From the NCBI RefSeq assembly GCF_000745855.1, contig NZ_JQKD01000008.1:62001-126000 (forward strand): a stretch of DNA of 64,000 nucleotides, written 5' to 3'. Within the stretch, counting starts at the first letter, position 1; the number at the start of each line of letters is the position of its first letter. The stretch comes from Xenophilus azovorans DSM 13620. Its GTDB lineage: Bacteria; Pseudomonadota; Gammaproteobacteria; Burkholderiales; Burkholderiaceae_C. The notes beneath the pieces are model-generated. The model was not told where the DNA came from, made no database searches, and was given only the letters and a program-made list of their open reading frames with translations. Made by a program: the position numbers and the translations under genes. Below are positions 26,816 to 35,183 of this stretch, piece by piece.

Positions 26816-26849
26816 CCGCCGGGCCGAGGTCGAAACTCGCGCCCGGCGG
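26816..26849 (-). terminator. Hairpin between fdxA and map
   Basis: CCGCCGGGC and GCCCGGCGG, 16 bases apart, form a perfect nine-base-pair stem just after the fdxA stop codon. Read on the reverse strand it is followed by gcgctgttttc, a modest T-run. It probably terminates or attenuates the nirK-fdxA transcript before map. Confidence 0.5.
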
Positions 26850-26867
26850 TGGCTGGGATGGGACGCC

Positions 26868-27194
26868 TCAGCCTTCGTCCAGCAGATGGCGCTTGTCGAC
26901 CACGTCGGCCCAGGCATCGGCATCGGGCAGGGCCTCGTGGCCGCGGACGATCAACGGCCAGACCTTGGCGAGCTGCGCGTTCAGCGGCAGGAAGTCGCGC
27001 TGGTCCGGCGGCGTGTCCTCGTCGAAGAAGATCGCGTGCACTGGGCACTCGGGCACGCACAGGGCGCAGTCGATGCAGTCGTCGGGGTCGATCGCCAGCA
27101 TGTTCGGCCCCTCGCGGAAGGCGTCGACGGGGCAGACCTCGACGCAGTCCGTGTACTTGCAGCGGATGCAGGCCTCGGTGACGACGTGGGTCAT
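26868..27194 (-). CDS. fdxA: Ferredoxin FdxA ([3Fe-4S][4Fe-4S] type)
   Basis: A 108-residue seven-iron ferredoxin. Cluster motifs are [19 protein letters not shown] (Cys 9, 12, 17 and 21) and [19 protein letters not shown] (Cys 40, 43, 46 and 50). The C-terminal tail of about 50 residues, ending in KRHLLDEG, is typical of the FdxA family of proteobacteria. It begins 19 bases after the NO reductase stop codon, so it belongs to that operon. It could supply electrons to the Fe-S or di-iron proteins handling nitrosative damage. Its partner is not known. Confidence 0.94.
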   Translation of the reverse strand: MTHVVTEACIRCKYTDCVEVCPVDAFREGPNMLAIDPDDCIDCALCVPECPVHAIFFDEDTPPDQRDFLPLNAQLAKVWPLIVRGHEALPDADAWADVVDKRHLLDEG

Positions 27195-27213
27195 CGCGCG
27201 GGCCTGCCCCGAA

Positions 27214-29508
27214 TCAGCGGACCGCCGGCTGCAGCAGCGGGTCGGCGTGTCCCGCCGCGCTGCGCCCGGCCAGGCCCAGCACCACCTGCCAGGCCATCGC
27301 GACCGCGCCGACGATGAACACCACGTCGCCGAAGGTGCGCACCCAGCGCAGCGTCACCAGGATCGGCTGCTGCATGAAGGCCTCGCTGCGGGCGTACCAC
27401 AGGCCCTCGGTCACGCTGGCGTGGAACTGGATGAAGCCGATCGGCAGCAGGCTGGTGGCGATCATCAGCACCAGGCCGGCGTTCAGGCCCCAGAAGGCGG
27501 TCTTCATCAGCCCCTCGCTGAACACGAACTGCGGCCGCACGTAGCGCAGCACCAGCAGCGTGAAGCCCAGCGCCAGGAAGCCGTAGACGCCGAACAGGGC
27601 CGAGTGCGCGTGCACGGGCGTGGTGTTCAGGCCCTGGATGTAGTACAGCGAGATCGGCGGGTTGATCATGAAGCCGAAGACGCCCGCGCCCAGCATGTTC
27701 CAGAAGGCCACGGCGACGAAGCAGGCCAGCGGCCACTTGAGGTTCGCCATCCACGGCGCGCGGGTCTTCAGGCGCGAGTTCTCCCAGGCCTCGTGGCCCA
27801 GCACGATCAGCGGCACCACCTCCAGCGCGCTGAAGGCCGCGCCCACCGCCATCACCGGCGTGGTGGTGCCGGCGAAGTACAGGTGGTGGAAGGTGCCCGG
27901 GATGCCGCCCAGCAGGAACAGCGACGCGGAGGCCAGGCTGGCCGAGGTGGCCATCGACCGCGACACCAGCCCCATGCTGCTGAAGACGAAGGCCAGCGCG
28001 GTGGTGGCGAAGACCTCGAAGAAGCCCTCCACCCACAGGTGCACCACCCACCAGCGCCAGTACTCCATCACCGACAGGCTGGTGCGCTCGCCGTAGAACA
28101 GGCCCGCGCCGTAGAACAGGCCGATCGCGCCCACCGAGGCGGTGAGCAGGGCCAGCAGGTTCTTGTCTTCCTTCTTGCCCGATGTGCTGCGGGCGAACAG
28201 CGCCGGCAGCACGCCGCGCAGCATCAGCACCAGCCACAGCAGGATGCCGACCCACTTGAGGATCTGCCAGATGCGGCCCAGGTCCACGTACTCGTAGCCC
28301 TGGTGGCCGAGCCAGAAGTTCCATTCGGCCGGCATCCTGTGCGCGATGGCCAGCCAGTTGCCGACGAAGGAGCCGACGCACACGAACACCAGCGCCCAGA
28401 ACAGCACGTCCACGCCCAGCTTCTGGAACTTCGGGTCCTTGCCGCCGTTGATGACGGGCGCGAGGAACAGGCCCACGGCGAGGAAACCGGTGGCGATCCA
28501 GAACAGCGCGCTCTGGATGTGCCAGGTGCGCGTGAGCGAGTAGGGGAACCACTGCGACACGTCGATGCCGTAGAACTGCTGTCCCTCCAGCGTGTAGTGC
28601 GCCGTGAAGCCGCCGATGAACACCTGGAAGACGAACAGCGCCACCACCAGGAACAGGTACTTGCCCAAGGCGCGCTGCGAGGGCGTGAGGGCGAAGGTTG
28701 TGAGCGGGTCGCGCGCGGGGGCGGCGGGCTGCGGCTCGTCGTGCCGGCGCAGGAAGGACCAGCCCCACACCAGGAAGCCCACGCCCGCCAGCAGCACCAC
28801 CACGCTGGCGATCGACCAGACCACGTTCTCGCTGCTGGGCACGTTGCCGATCAGCGGCTCGTGCGGCCAGTTGTTGGTGTAGGTCACCTTGCTGTTCGGG
28901 CGCTCGGTGGCGGCGGCCCAGGCGGTCCAGAAGAAGAACTGCGTGAGATGCTGGCGCCGCTCGGCGCTGGGCAGCGTGTTCTCCTTCATGGCGAAGTTCT
29001 CGCGGCTCTTCTTCAGCGCGGGCGCGTCGGAGAAGAGCTGGTCGTAGTAGGCGGCGACCTGGGCGATGGCCTCGGCGCGGCGCTCGCTCACCACCAGCCT
29101 GTTCTCGCCGTCGACGCGGTTGCCGCGGTACTCGGCGCGCAGCTCGGCGCGCAGCGCGCCCTGGCGGCTGTCGTCCAGCTCGGCATAGGGCTTGCCGTGG
29201 CGCTCCTGCGCCGCCAGGTCGAGCCAGGCGCTCAGCTCGCGGTGCAGCCAGTCGGCCGTCCAGTCGGGCGCCTGGTAGGCGCCGTGGCCCCAGATGGAGC
29301 CGAGCTGCATGCCGCCCACCGACTGCCAGGCGGTCTGGCCGTCGAGGATGTCCTTCTCGGTGAACAGCGCCTTGCCGCTGCTGCTGGCCACCTGCGCGGG
29401 GATCGGCGGCGCCGAACGGTAGATGTCCGCGCCGAAGTAGCCCAGCAGCGAGAACATGACGATGCACAGGCCGATCAGCGTGTACCAGTGCTTCTTGTAG
29501 GGACCCAT
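27214..29508 (-). CDS. norZ: Quinol-dependent nitric oxide reductase (qNor)
   Basis: A 764-residue inner-membrane enzyme reducing 2 NO to N2O with quinol. The length and N-terminal extension (one helix, then a hydrophilic periplasmic domain to about residue 215) mark the single-subunit qNor type, which needs no NorC cytochrome. Twelve catalytic-core helices follow. Metal ligands are visible: VWSIASVV and [17 protein letters not shown] (Glu), [14 protein letters not shown] (two FeB His) and [16 protein letters not shown] (heme His). It is 22 bases after ytfE and 19 before fdxA. The symbol norB is also used for this protein. Confidence 0.97.
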   Translation of the reverse strand: MGPYKKHWYTLIGLCIVMFSLLGYFGADIYRSAPPIPAQVASSSGKALFTEKDILDGQTAWQSVGGMQLGSIWGHGAYQAPDWTADWLHRELSAWLDLAAQERHGKPYAELDDSRQGALRAELRAEYRGNRVDGENRLVVSERRAEAIAQVAAYYDQLFSDAPALKKSRENFAMKENTLPSAERRQHLTQFFFWTAWAAATERPNSKVTYTNNWPHEPLIGNVPSSENVVWSIASVVVLLAGVGFLVWGWSFLRRHDEPQPAAPARDPLTTFALTPSQRALGKYLFLVVALFVFQVFIGGFTAHYTLEGQQFYGIDVSQWFPYSLTRTWHIQSALFWIATGFLAVGLFLAPVINGGKDPKFQKLGVDVLFWALVFVCVGSFVGNWLAIAHRMPAEWNFWLGHQGYEYVDLGRIWQILKWVGILLWLVLMLRGVLPALFARSTSGKKEDKNLLALLTASVGAIGLFYGAGLFYGERTSLSVMEYWRWWVVHLWVEGFFEVFATTALAFVFSSMGLVSRSMATSASLASASLFLLGGIPGTFHHLYFAGTTTPVMAVGAAFSALEVVPLIVLGHEAWENSRLKTRAPWMANLKWPLACFVAVAFWNMLGAGVFGFMINPPISLYYIQGLNTTPVHAHSALFGVYGFLALGFTLLVLRYVRPQFVFSEGLMKTAFWGLNAGLVLMIATSLLPIGFIQFHASVTEGLWYARSEAFMQQPILVTLRWVRTFGDVVFIVGAVAMAWQVVLGLAGRSAAGHADPLLQPAVR

Positions 29509-29530
29509 GGTGTCTTCTCCTCGTGGGGGT

Positions 29531-30208
29531 TCAGTGCACCTGCGCGGGCGCGAAGCGCTCGAACAGGATGTTGTTCTCGGTGTGGATGTGCGCCATCAGG
29601 TCCTCGCGGAAGGTGCGCAGGCCGGCGTACAGCGCGCGCCAGGTGGTGCAGGCGCCCTGCGGCGCGGCGATGTCGTTCGTCAGCTCGGCCAGGCGGCGCA
29701 GCTCGGCGCCGTGGCTGTCGTGCTCCGCGCGCATGACGCCGATGGGCATGCCCGCCATGCGGCCCTGGCCGCGGGCGAACATGGGGAACAGCACCGCCTC
29801 CTCCTTGCGCATGTGGCTCTCCAGCTCCTGCGCCATGGCCTCCAGGTGGTCGGCCAGGCCGTGCGGGCAGTCGGCGCGCTCGCCGTGCACCTGCTCGACC
29901 TTGCGCGCCAGGCGGATCAGCTCGGGCAGCTGCTCGCGGTGCACCGCGTGGTAGCGCGCCAGGATGTGGTCGACCAGCTCGGTGTCGGTGGCTGCGCTCC
30001 AGTCCTGCGCAGCGCCGGCCTCGGTGCGCTGCTGCAGCGCCTGCAGCTCGGCGGCGATCGGCTCGGCCGCGATGCCGAGGTCCTGAGCCGCCGTGCGCAG
30101 CGTGCGGTTGCCCGCGCAGCAGAAGTCCAGGTGGTGCTGGTCGAACAGGCGCGTCGCGCCCGGGATGCGGCGGGCCAGCTGGCCCAGCGATTGATCGAGA
30201 TAGTCCAT
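29531..30208 (-). CDS. ytfE: Iron-sulfur cluster repair di-iron protein (YtfE/RIC/ScdA)
   Basis: A 225-residue cytoplasmic hemerythrin-like protein that repairs Fe-S clusters damaged by NO and can act on nitrosylated iron. The short N-terminal ScdA domain has HHLDFCCAGNRTLRTAA with the Cys-Cys pair; the four-helix part carries di-iron ligands in RYHAVHREQLPEL, HLEAMAQELESHMRKEE, RAEHDSHGAEL and HIHTENNILF. It sits between nirK and the NO reductase gene, the expected place for a nitrosative stress protein. ATG with a GGAG box upstream. Confidence 0.95.
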   Translation of the reverse strand: MDYLDQSLGQLARRIPGATRLFDQHHLDFCCAGNRTLRTAAQDLGIAAEPIAAELQALQQRTEAGAAQDWSAATDTELVDHILARYHAVHREQLPELIRLARKVEQVHGERADCPHGLADHLEAMAQELESHMRKEEAVLFPMFARGQGRMAGMPIGVMRAEHDSHGAELRRLAELTNDIAAPQGACTTWRALYAGLRTFREDLMAHIHTENNILFERFAPAQVH

Positions 30209-30255
30209 GGGGGTCTCCTTGGTGGGGTGGGTACGTGGGGCGCCGGCCTGCTCAC

Positions 30256-30318
30256 AAGAAAACGCCGGGCCGCCCCAAGTTTTCTTGCCCCCCTCGGGGG
30301 GCGGGCTGGGCGCAGCCC
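30256..30318 (-). terminator. Stacked hairpins between nirK and ytfE
   Basis: Three inverted repeats follow one another: AAGAAAAC/GTTTTCTT (30256-30263 with 30279-30286), GCCCCCC/GGGGGGC (30287-30302) and GGGCTG/CAGCCC (30303-30318). Read on the reverse strand, the first ends in GTTTTCTT, so it can act as an intrinsic terminator after nirK. The ccccc/ggggg hairpin resembles the one after dsbA. No promoter was seen between here and ytfE, so read-through from nirK is expected, with attenuation. Confidence 0.55.
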
Positions 30319-30332
30319 GGCCCTGGGGGCAC

Positions 30333-31772
30333 TCAGAGCCTCCCGGGCCGGTAGACGCCGGGCACGCCCTCGCCGGTGACTTCGAGCACGCCGACCGCGC
30401 CCTTGCCGGTGCGCGAGAGCGCGTGGTCCACCAGCAGGTAGCTGCCGGGGTGCTCGACCTTGAGCTCGACGATGGTGGCGCCGCCCGGGGCCACCAGCGT
30501 GGTCTGCACGTCGTTCTTCAGGCCGGTGAGCGAGGCCTCGCCGTGGACCTTGTCGAAGATCTCGCCGATGACGTGGAAGGACGCCACCTTGTTCGGGCCG
30601 CCCACGCCGAAGTAGATGCGCACCGTCTCGCCCACCCTGGCCTGCAGCTTGTGCGTCTTGCTGAGCGCGCCGACGGCGCCGTTGAAGACGTAGTAGTCGG
30701 GCAGCTCGTTGGACATCTTGTCCAGGTCGGGCTCCTGGTGCACCTTGGCGCCGAAGGGCCGGTGCGTGTACATGTCGCCCTGCATCACGTAGTACTCGCG
30801 GTCCACCCTGGCCAGGCCCGCCTCGGGCTCGACCAGGATCATTCCGTACATGCCGGCCGCGATGTGCTGCGGCACCAGCGGCGTGGCGCAGTGGTAGACG
30901 TACAGGCCCGGATTGAGCGCCTTGAAGGTGATGGTCTTCTCGGTGCCCGGCGCCACCTGCGTGTGCTCGCCGCCGCCGTGGCCGCCGGTCACGGCGTGCA
31001 GGTCGATGGAGTGGATGGCCTTGCTGTCCCTGGCGTTGGCCAGCGTCAGCTCGATGGTGTCGCCGACGCGGGCGCGCAGCATCGGGCCGGGCACCTGGCG
31101 GTCGAAGGTCCAGTAGGTGAAGCTGGTGCCGTCGTCGAGCTTGCCGGCCAGCTCCACCGTCTCCAGGCGCACCTTCTGCGTCTGCGGCGCGCGCGCGCCG
31201 ATGGCCGGCGGCACCTTGGCGGGGTCGGCGGAGACGTCCACCGCCGCCGGGTCGGCCCCGCGCTGCGGCACCGGCGCGGGCGTGTACAGCGCCAGCGCCG
31301 CGTCGGTGGAGGCGCGGGCCGGGCTGGCGGCCACGGCCTCGCCCGTCACGCGCAGCCTGCCCTCCATGCCGATCTGCCGGTGGCCGGGCACCGAGCAGAA
31401 GTAGGTGAACTCGCCCGGCTGCGTCACCTGGAAGCGCACGCTCTGGCGGCCGGTGCCCGCGCTGAACTTGGGCGAGGCCACGTTCAGCTCGGTGATGACC
31501 AGGTCGTGCTCGGCGCCCTCGCCGCTGTCGAGCAGGATCTCGACCGTGTCGCCCACCGCCGCGTTCAGCGTGGGGTTGACGGCGCCCTTGTCGTCCACGT
31601 AGACCATCTTGCCGTCCACGATGTTGGTGTGCAGCACGAAGCGCTTGGCGGCGGCCTGCGCGGCCTGCGCCGGGGTGCCGGCGGGCGCGCCCGCCTGCTG
31701 GGCCGGGACCGCCGTCGCGCACACCAGTGCGGCGATGGCCACGGCGATGGGGAGAAGACGTCGCGGGGACAT
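30333..31772 (-). CDS. nirK: Copper nitrite reductase with extra N-terminal cupredoxin domain
   Basis: A 479-residue periplasmic enzyme reducing nitrite to NO. A signal peptide ends near AVPAQQA (about residue 26). Residues 45-145 form an extra cupredoxin domain with a full type 1 copper set: His89, Cys126, His131 and Met136. The two-domain NirK core starts near 200: type 1 ligands His254, Cys295, His303, Met308; type 2 ligands His259, His294, His400; catalytic Asp257. The usual two-domain enzyme has about 340-380 residues. The open frame extends to 31862, but MSPRRLL at 31772, with AGAGG eight bases before it, begins the signal peptide. A sigma-54-type promoter lies upstream. Confidence 0.95.
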   Translation of the reverse strand: MSPRRLLPIAVAIAALVCATAVPAQQAGAPAGTPAQAAQAAAKRFVLHTNIVDGKMVYVDDKGAVNPTLNAAVGDTVEILLDSGEGAEHDLVITELNVASPKFSAGTGRQSVRFQVTQPGEFTYFCSVPGHRQIGMEGRLRVTGEAVAASPARASTDAALALYTPAPVPQRGADPAAVDVSADPAKVPPAIGARAPQTQKVRLETVELAGKLDDGTSFTYWTFDRQVPGPMLRARVGDTIELTLANARDSKAIHSIDLHAVTGGHGGGEHTQVAPGTEKTITFKALNPGLYVYHCATPLVPQHIAAGMYGMILVEPEAGLARVDREYYVMQGDMYTHRPFGAKVHQEPDLDKMSNELPDYYVFNGAVGALSKTHKLQARVGETVRIYFGVGGPNKVASFHVIGEIFDKVHGEASLTGLKNDVQTTLVAPGGATIVELKVEHPGSYLLVDHALSRTGKGAVGVLEVTGEGVPGVYRPGRL

Positions 31773-31814
31773 GATGAAAACCTCTCTCGGTCGGTTGTGT
31801 GATGCCTGCCTTCT

Positions 31815-31830
31815 TGCATGGCCCGCGCCA
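31815..31830 (-). promoter_or_regulatory. Sigma-54 (-24/-12) promoter of nirK
   Basis: On the reverse strand the sequence is TGGCGCGGGCCATGCA. It fits the sigma-54 consensus TGGCACG-N4-TTGC with the invariant GG at 31829-31828, GC at 31817-31816 and exactly ten bases between them; two positions differ. Transcription would begin near 31804, giving a leader of about 32 bases before the nirK ATG. The activator gene norR is divergent and three NorR-type sites lie just upstream. Confidence 0.75.
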
Positions 31831-31867
31831 GAAAAAATTCCTTTCCCTTCAACGGGTTGCAAAAGTG

Positions 31868-31884
31868 ATGGTTAAAATGACCAT
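31868..31884. promoter_or_regulatory. NorR-type enhancer site 1
   Basis: ATGGT-TAAAATG-ACCAT is a perfect five-base-pair inverted repeat with the GT-N7-AC core known for NorR binding sites. It is the site closest to the sigma-54 promoter, centred about 72 bases upstream of the predicted nirK start of transcription. Confidence 0.72.
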
Positions 31885-31892
31885 TGCTTGAG

Positions 31893-31909
31893 AGGGTTAA
31901 AAAAACCCT
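31893..31909. promoter_or_regulatory. NorR-type enhancer site 2
   Basis: AGGGT-TAAAAAA-ACCCT, again a perfect five-base-pair inverted repeat with GT-N7-AC, centred 25 bases from site 1. Confidence 0.72.
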
Positions 31910-31913
31910 GAAA

Positions 31914-31926
31914 GGTATTAATTACC
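31914..31926. promoter_or_regulatory. NorR-type enhancer site 3, overlapping the norR leader
   Basis: GGT-ATTAATT-ACC with the GT-N7-AC core, centred 19 bases from site 2 and ending on the base before the norR ATG. It covers the AAAGG that could be the norR ribosome-binding region, so NorR bound here would be expected to repress its own gene. Three sites also occur at the E. coli norR-norVW promoter. Confidence 0.7.
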
Positions 31927-33519
31927 ATGAACCCCGTCCACGCCCTGCTGCTGGCCGACCTGGCGGCCGACCTGCCGGTGGCCGTGCGCTCGCAGCGGTT
32001 GGTCGAGACCCTGCGCCTGCACTTCGGCTGTGGCGCGGTGGCCCTGCTGCGGCTGGACGGCGAGGGCGAGCTGCTGCGCCCCGTGGCGGTGGACGGCCTG
32101 ACCAGCGACGCGCTGGGCCGGCGCTTCGCGATCAAGGAGCACCCGCGCCTGGCGGCCATCCTGCAGCGGCGCGAGGTCACCTGCTTCCACCACGACAGCG
32201 GCCTGCCCGACCCCTACGACGGCCTGGTGATCGAGCGCGCCGGCGAGCCGCTGCACGTGCACGACTGCATGGGCGTGGCGCTGGACCTGGAAGGCCAGCG
32301 CTGGGGCGTGCTGACGCTGGACGCGCTGACCGTGGGCACCTTCGACGAGGCCATGCAGCTCGAACTGGCGCAGTTGCAGCCGCTGGTGGAGGCGGCCGTG
32401 CGCGTGTCGCGGCTGGAGCTGGCGCTGCGCGCGGCCGCGCAGCAGTCGGCCGGCGCGCTGGCGGCCGGCGGCGCGGCCTCGCGCGAGGAGGGCGAGATCG
32501 TCGGCCAGAGCGAGGCCATCGCCCACCTGCTGCACGAGCTGCAGGTGGTGGCCGACTCCGAGCTGCCCGTGCTGCTGCTGGGCGAGACGGGCGTGGGCAA
32601 GGAGCTGTTCGCGCACCGGCTGCACCGCCTGTCGCGGCGCGCGCGCGGGCCGATGGTGCACGTCAACTGCGCGGCGCTGCCCGAGTCGCTGGCCGAAAGC
32701 GAGCTGTTCGGCCACGTGCGCGGCGCCTTCTCCGGCGCCGTGGGCGACCGGCCCGGCCGCTTCGAGGCGGCCGAGGGCGGCACGTTGTTCCTCGACGAGG
32801 TGGGCGAGCTGCCGCTGGCGATCCAGGCCAAGCTGCTGCGCACGCTGCAGAACGGCGAGATCCAGCGCCTGGGCGCCGACCAGCCGCGCAAGGTGAACGT
32901 GCGCGTGATCGCCGCCACCAACCGCAGCCTGCGCGAGCAGGTGCGCGACGGCGCCTTCCGCGCCGACCTGTACCACCGCCTGTCGGTCTACCCGATCCCC
33001 ATCCCGCCGCTGCGCGAGCGCGGCAGCGACGTGCTGCTGCTGGCGGGCCGTTTCCTCGAACTCAACCGCGCGCGGCTGGGGCTGCGCAGCCTGCGGCTGT
33101 CGGCGGCCGCCGAGGAGGCGCTGCGCAGCTACCCCTGGCCGGGCAACGTGCGCGAGCTGGAGCACGTGATCAGCCGCGCCGCGCTCAAGGCCGTCAGCCG
33201 CGGCGCGGCGCGCACCGACATCGTGACCCTGGCGCCGGAGCTGCTGGACCTGGACCCGTCGGTGCTGCCGTCCGCGCCGCCGGGTGCGGCGCCGCTGCCG
33301 CCCGCCGCCGCCGGCAGCCTGCGCCAGCAGGTCGAGGCCTGCCAGCGCCAGGCGATCCACGAGGCGCTGGCCGCCCACCAGGGGCACTGGGCCGCCGCCG
33401 CGCGCGCGCTCGGGCTGGACGCCAGCAACCTGCACAAGCTGGCGCGCCGGCTCGGCCTGAAGGCCGCCGGCCGGCCCGCGGCGACAATCACCACCCCGCC
33501 GACCGCCGCCGCTTCGTGA
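31927..33519 (+). CDS. norR: Nitric oxide-responsive sigma-54 activator NorR
   Basis: A 530-residue enhancer-binding protein. An N-terminal GAF domain (about 20-160) senses NO with a mononuclear iron; candidate ligands Asp95, Asp98, Cys114 and Asp132 match those of E. coli NorR. The AAA+ domain has Walker A GETGVGKE at 219-226, and a C-terminal Fis-type helix-turn-helix ends in [17 protein letters not shown]. The sigma-54 contact loop reads GAFSGA (266-271) instead of GAFTGA. The gene is divergent from nirK with three putative binding sites between. Its stop overlaps the GTG of the methyltransferase gene. Confidence 0.95.
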   Translation: MNPVHALLLADLAADLPVAVRSQRLVETLRLHFGCGAVALLRLDGEGELLRPVAVDGLTSDALGRRFAIKEHPRLAAILQRREVTCFHHDSGLPDPYDGLVIERAGEPLHVHDCMGVALDLEGQRWGVLTLDALTVGTFDEAMQLELAQLQPLVEAAVRVSRLELALRAAAQQSAGALAAGGAASREEGEIVGQSEAIAHLLHELQVVADSELPVLLLGETGVGKELFAHRLHRLSRRARGPMVHVNCAALPESLAESELFGHVRGAFSGAVGDRPGRFEAAEGGTLFLDEVGELPLAIQAKLLRTLQNGEIQRLGADQPRKVNVRVIAATNRSLREQVRDGAFRADLYHRLSVYPIPIPPLRERGSDVLLLAGRFLELNRARLGLRSLRLSAAAEEALRSYPWPGNVRELEHVISRAALKAVSRGAARTDIVTLAPELLDLDPSVLPSAPPGAAPLPPAAAGSLRQQVEACQRQAIHEALAAHQGHWAAAARALGLDASNLHKLARRLGLKAAGRPAATITTPPTAAAS

Positions 33520-34757
33520 ACGACCTTTCCCTTTTCCTGCCCTGCGCCGCCGGCGTGGAGGACTTCCTCGCGCAGGAGGTGCATGCCATCACCGGCCGCG
33601 CCGGCGCCGACCTGCAGGTGCTTCGCGCCGGCGTGCGCGTGCACGCCGCCTGGCGCGACGTGCTGGCGCTCAACCTCAAGAGCCGCCTCGCGCAGCGCGT
33701 GCTGGTGGAGCTGGCGCACGCCCCCTACCGCAGCGAGGACGACCTGTACGCGGCCGCCGGCGCGGTCGCCTGGGAGGCCTGGTTCACCCCGCGCCAGACC
33801 TTCAAGGTCGAGACCACCGCCGCCGGCAGCCCGCTCAAGAGCCTGAACTTCGCCACCCTGCGCATCAAGGACGCGGTCGCCGACCGCTTCCGCGCCCGGG
33901 CCGGTGGCGTGCGGCCCAGCATCGAGACGCGCAGCCCCGACGTGCGCGTGTTCGCGCATCTCGCGGCCGACCGGCTGAGCCTGTCGATCGACACCAGCGG
34001 CGAGGCCCTGTTCAAGCGCGGCTGGCGCACCGACAAGGGCGATGCGCCGCTCAAGGAAACGCTGGCCGCCGCCATGCTCGCCGCCAGCGGCTGGTGGGAC
34101 CCTGAGACCGGCGCCGTGGCCGACCTGCCCCTGTACGACCCCTGCTGCGGCAGCGGCACGCTGCCCATCGAGGCCGCGCAGATCGCCGCCGGCCTGCCCG
34201 CCGGCGGCCAGCGCCGCTTCGGCTTCGAGCGCCTGCTGCCGCACCGCGCCGAGCCGTGGGCCGCCCTGCGGGCCGAGGCGCAGGCCGCGGCCACCGCGGC
34301 GGCGATGCGCGAGGTGCCCATCTTCGGCAGCGACGTCTCGCACCGCATGGTCGACTTCGCGCAGCGCAACGCCGAGCGCGCGGGCGTGGCCGGCCGCGTG
34401 CAGTTGCGCGGCGGCGACGCGCTGCAGCGCATGCCGCCCTCGGAGCGGCCCGGCGTGATGCTGCTGAACCCGCCCTACGGCGAGCGCATCGCGCCCGGCG
34501 GCTTCGCCGGCGCGGGCCGCGGCGCGCGCGAGACGGCGCAGACCGGGGACGACGGCGGCGAGTTCTTCGTCCGCCTCGCCGCCCACTGGAAGAAGCACTA
34601 CGCCGGCTGGACCGCCTGGGTGCTCACGCCCGACATGAAGCTGCCGCAGCGCATGCGCCTGAAGGAATCGCGCCGCGTGCCGATGTGGAACGGCCCGATC
34701 GAATGCCGCCTGCTGCGCTTCGACATGGTGGCCGGCTCGGCGCGCGAGAAGCCGTGA
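33516..34757 (+). CDS. THUMP-domain class I SAM RNA methyltransferase (RlmL-like)
   Basis: A 413-residue cytoplasmic enzyme. The N-terminal THUMP RNA-binding region (about 40-160) is followed by a methyltransferase domain with [16 protein letters not shown] (SAM motif I) and [10 protein letters not shown] (the N-P-P-Y catalytic motif for guanine N2 methylation). It matches the first half of E. coli RlmKL, which makes m2G2445 in 23S rRNA; the RlmK half is absent. The GTG start overlaps the norR stop by four bases, but shared function is unlikely. The PIN gene follows with another four-base overlap. Confidence 0.9.
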   Translation: MNDLSLFLPCAAGVEDFLAQEVHAITGRAGADLQVLRAGVRVHAAWRDVLALNLKSRLAQRVLVELAHAPYRSEDDLYAAAGAVAWEAWFTPRQTFKVETTAAGSPLKSLNFATLRIKDAVADRFRARAGGVRPSIETRSPDVRVFAHLAADRLSLSIDTSGEALFKRGWRTDKGDAPLKETLAAAMLAASGWWDPETGAVADLPLYDPCCGSGTLPIEAAQIAAGLPAGGQRRFGFERLLPHRAEPWAALRAEAQAAATAAAMREVPIFGSDVSHRMVDFAQRNAERAGVAGRVQLRGGDALQRMPPSERPGVMLLNPPYGERIAPGGFAGAGRGARETAQTGDDGGEFFVRLAAHWKKHYAGWTAWVLTPDMKLPQRMRLKESRRVPMWNGPIECRLLRFDMVAGSAREKP

Positions 34758-35170
34758 CGCACGCGCCCGCCGTCGTCCTCGACACCAACATCGTGCTCGA
34801 CCTCTTCGTCTTCGCCGACGAGGCGGCGGCCGGCCTGCGCGCCGCGCTGGAAGCGGGCGCGCTGCACTGGATCGCCACCGCCGAGATGCGCGGCGAGCTG
34901 GCCCGGGTGCTGGCCTACCCGCAGATCGCGCCGCGCCTGGCGCACCACGCGCTCAGCGCCGAGGCGGTGCTGGCGCGCTTCGACCGCCATGCGCGCATCG
35001 CCGAGCCGGCGGCCAAGGCCCCCTTCACCTGCAAGGACCCGGACGACCAGCGCTTCGTCGACCTGGCCGCCGCGCACGGCGCCTGGCTGTTGAGCAAGGA
35101 CAAGGCCGTGCTCGCCCTGGCGCGCCGGCTGGCCCGCGTGGGCGCCACGGTGGCGCGGCGCTGGCCTTAG
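34754..35170 (+). CDS. PIN-domain protein (putative ribonuclease)
   Basis: A 138-residue single PIN domain. The acidic metal-binding residues are present: Asp in VVLDTNIVLDLF, Glu in TAEMRGELARVL, Asp in KDPDDQRFVDLA and Asp in LLSKDKAVL. The subgroup is often labelled toxin component, PIN family, but no antitoxin gene is adjacent: upstream is the RNA methyltransferase, whose stop it overlaps (GTGA), and downstream is a convergent aminotransferase gene. Coupling to an rRNA modification gene suggests a housekeeping RNase role. That is inference. Confidence 0.85.
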   Translation: MTHAPAVVLDTNIVLDLFVFADEAAAGLRAALEAGALHWIATAEMRGELARVLAYPQIAPRLAHHALSAEAVLARFDRHARIAEPAAKAPFTCKDPDDQRFVDLAAAHGAWLLSKDKAVLALARRLARVGATVARRWP

Positions 35171-35183
35171 AGACACTGAAGAC

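Noticed and set aside
26650-29736. 1028-codon forward open frame opposite the NO reductase gene
   Set aside because: It is the antisense shadow of norZ and neighbours in GC-rich DNA; the translation is rich in His, Arg, Gln and Ala with no domain, while the reverse strand encodes clear membrane-enzyme motifs.
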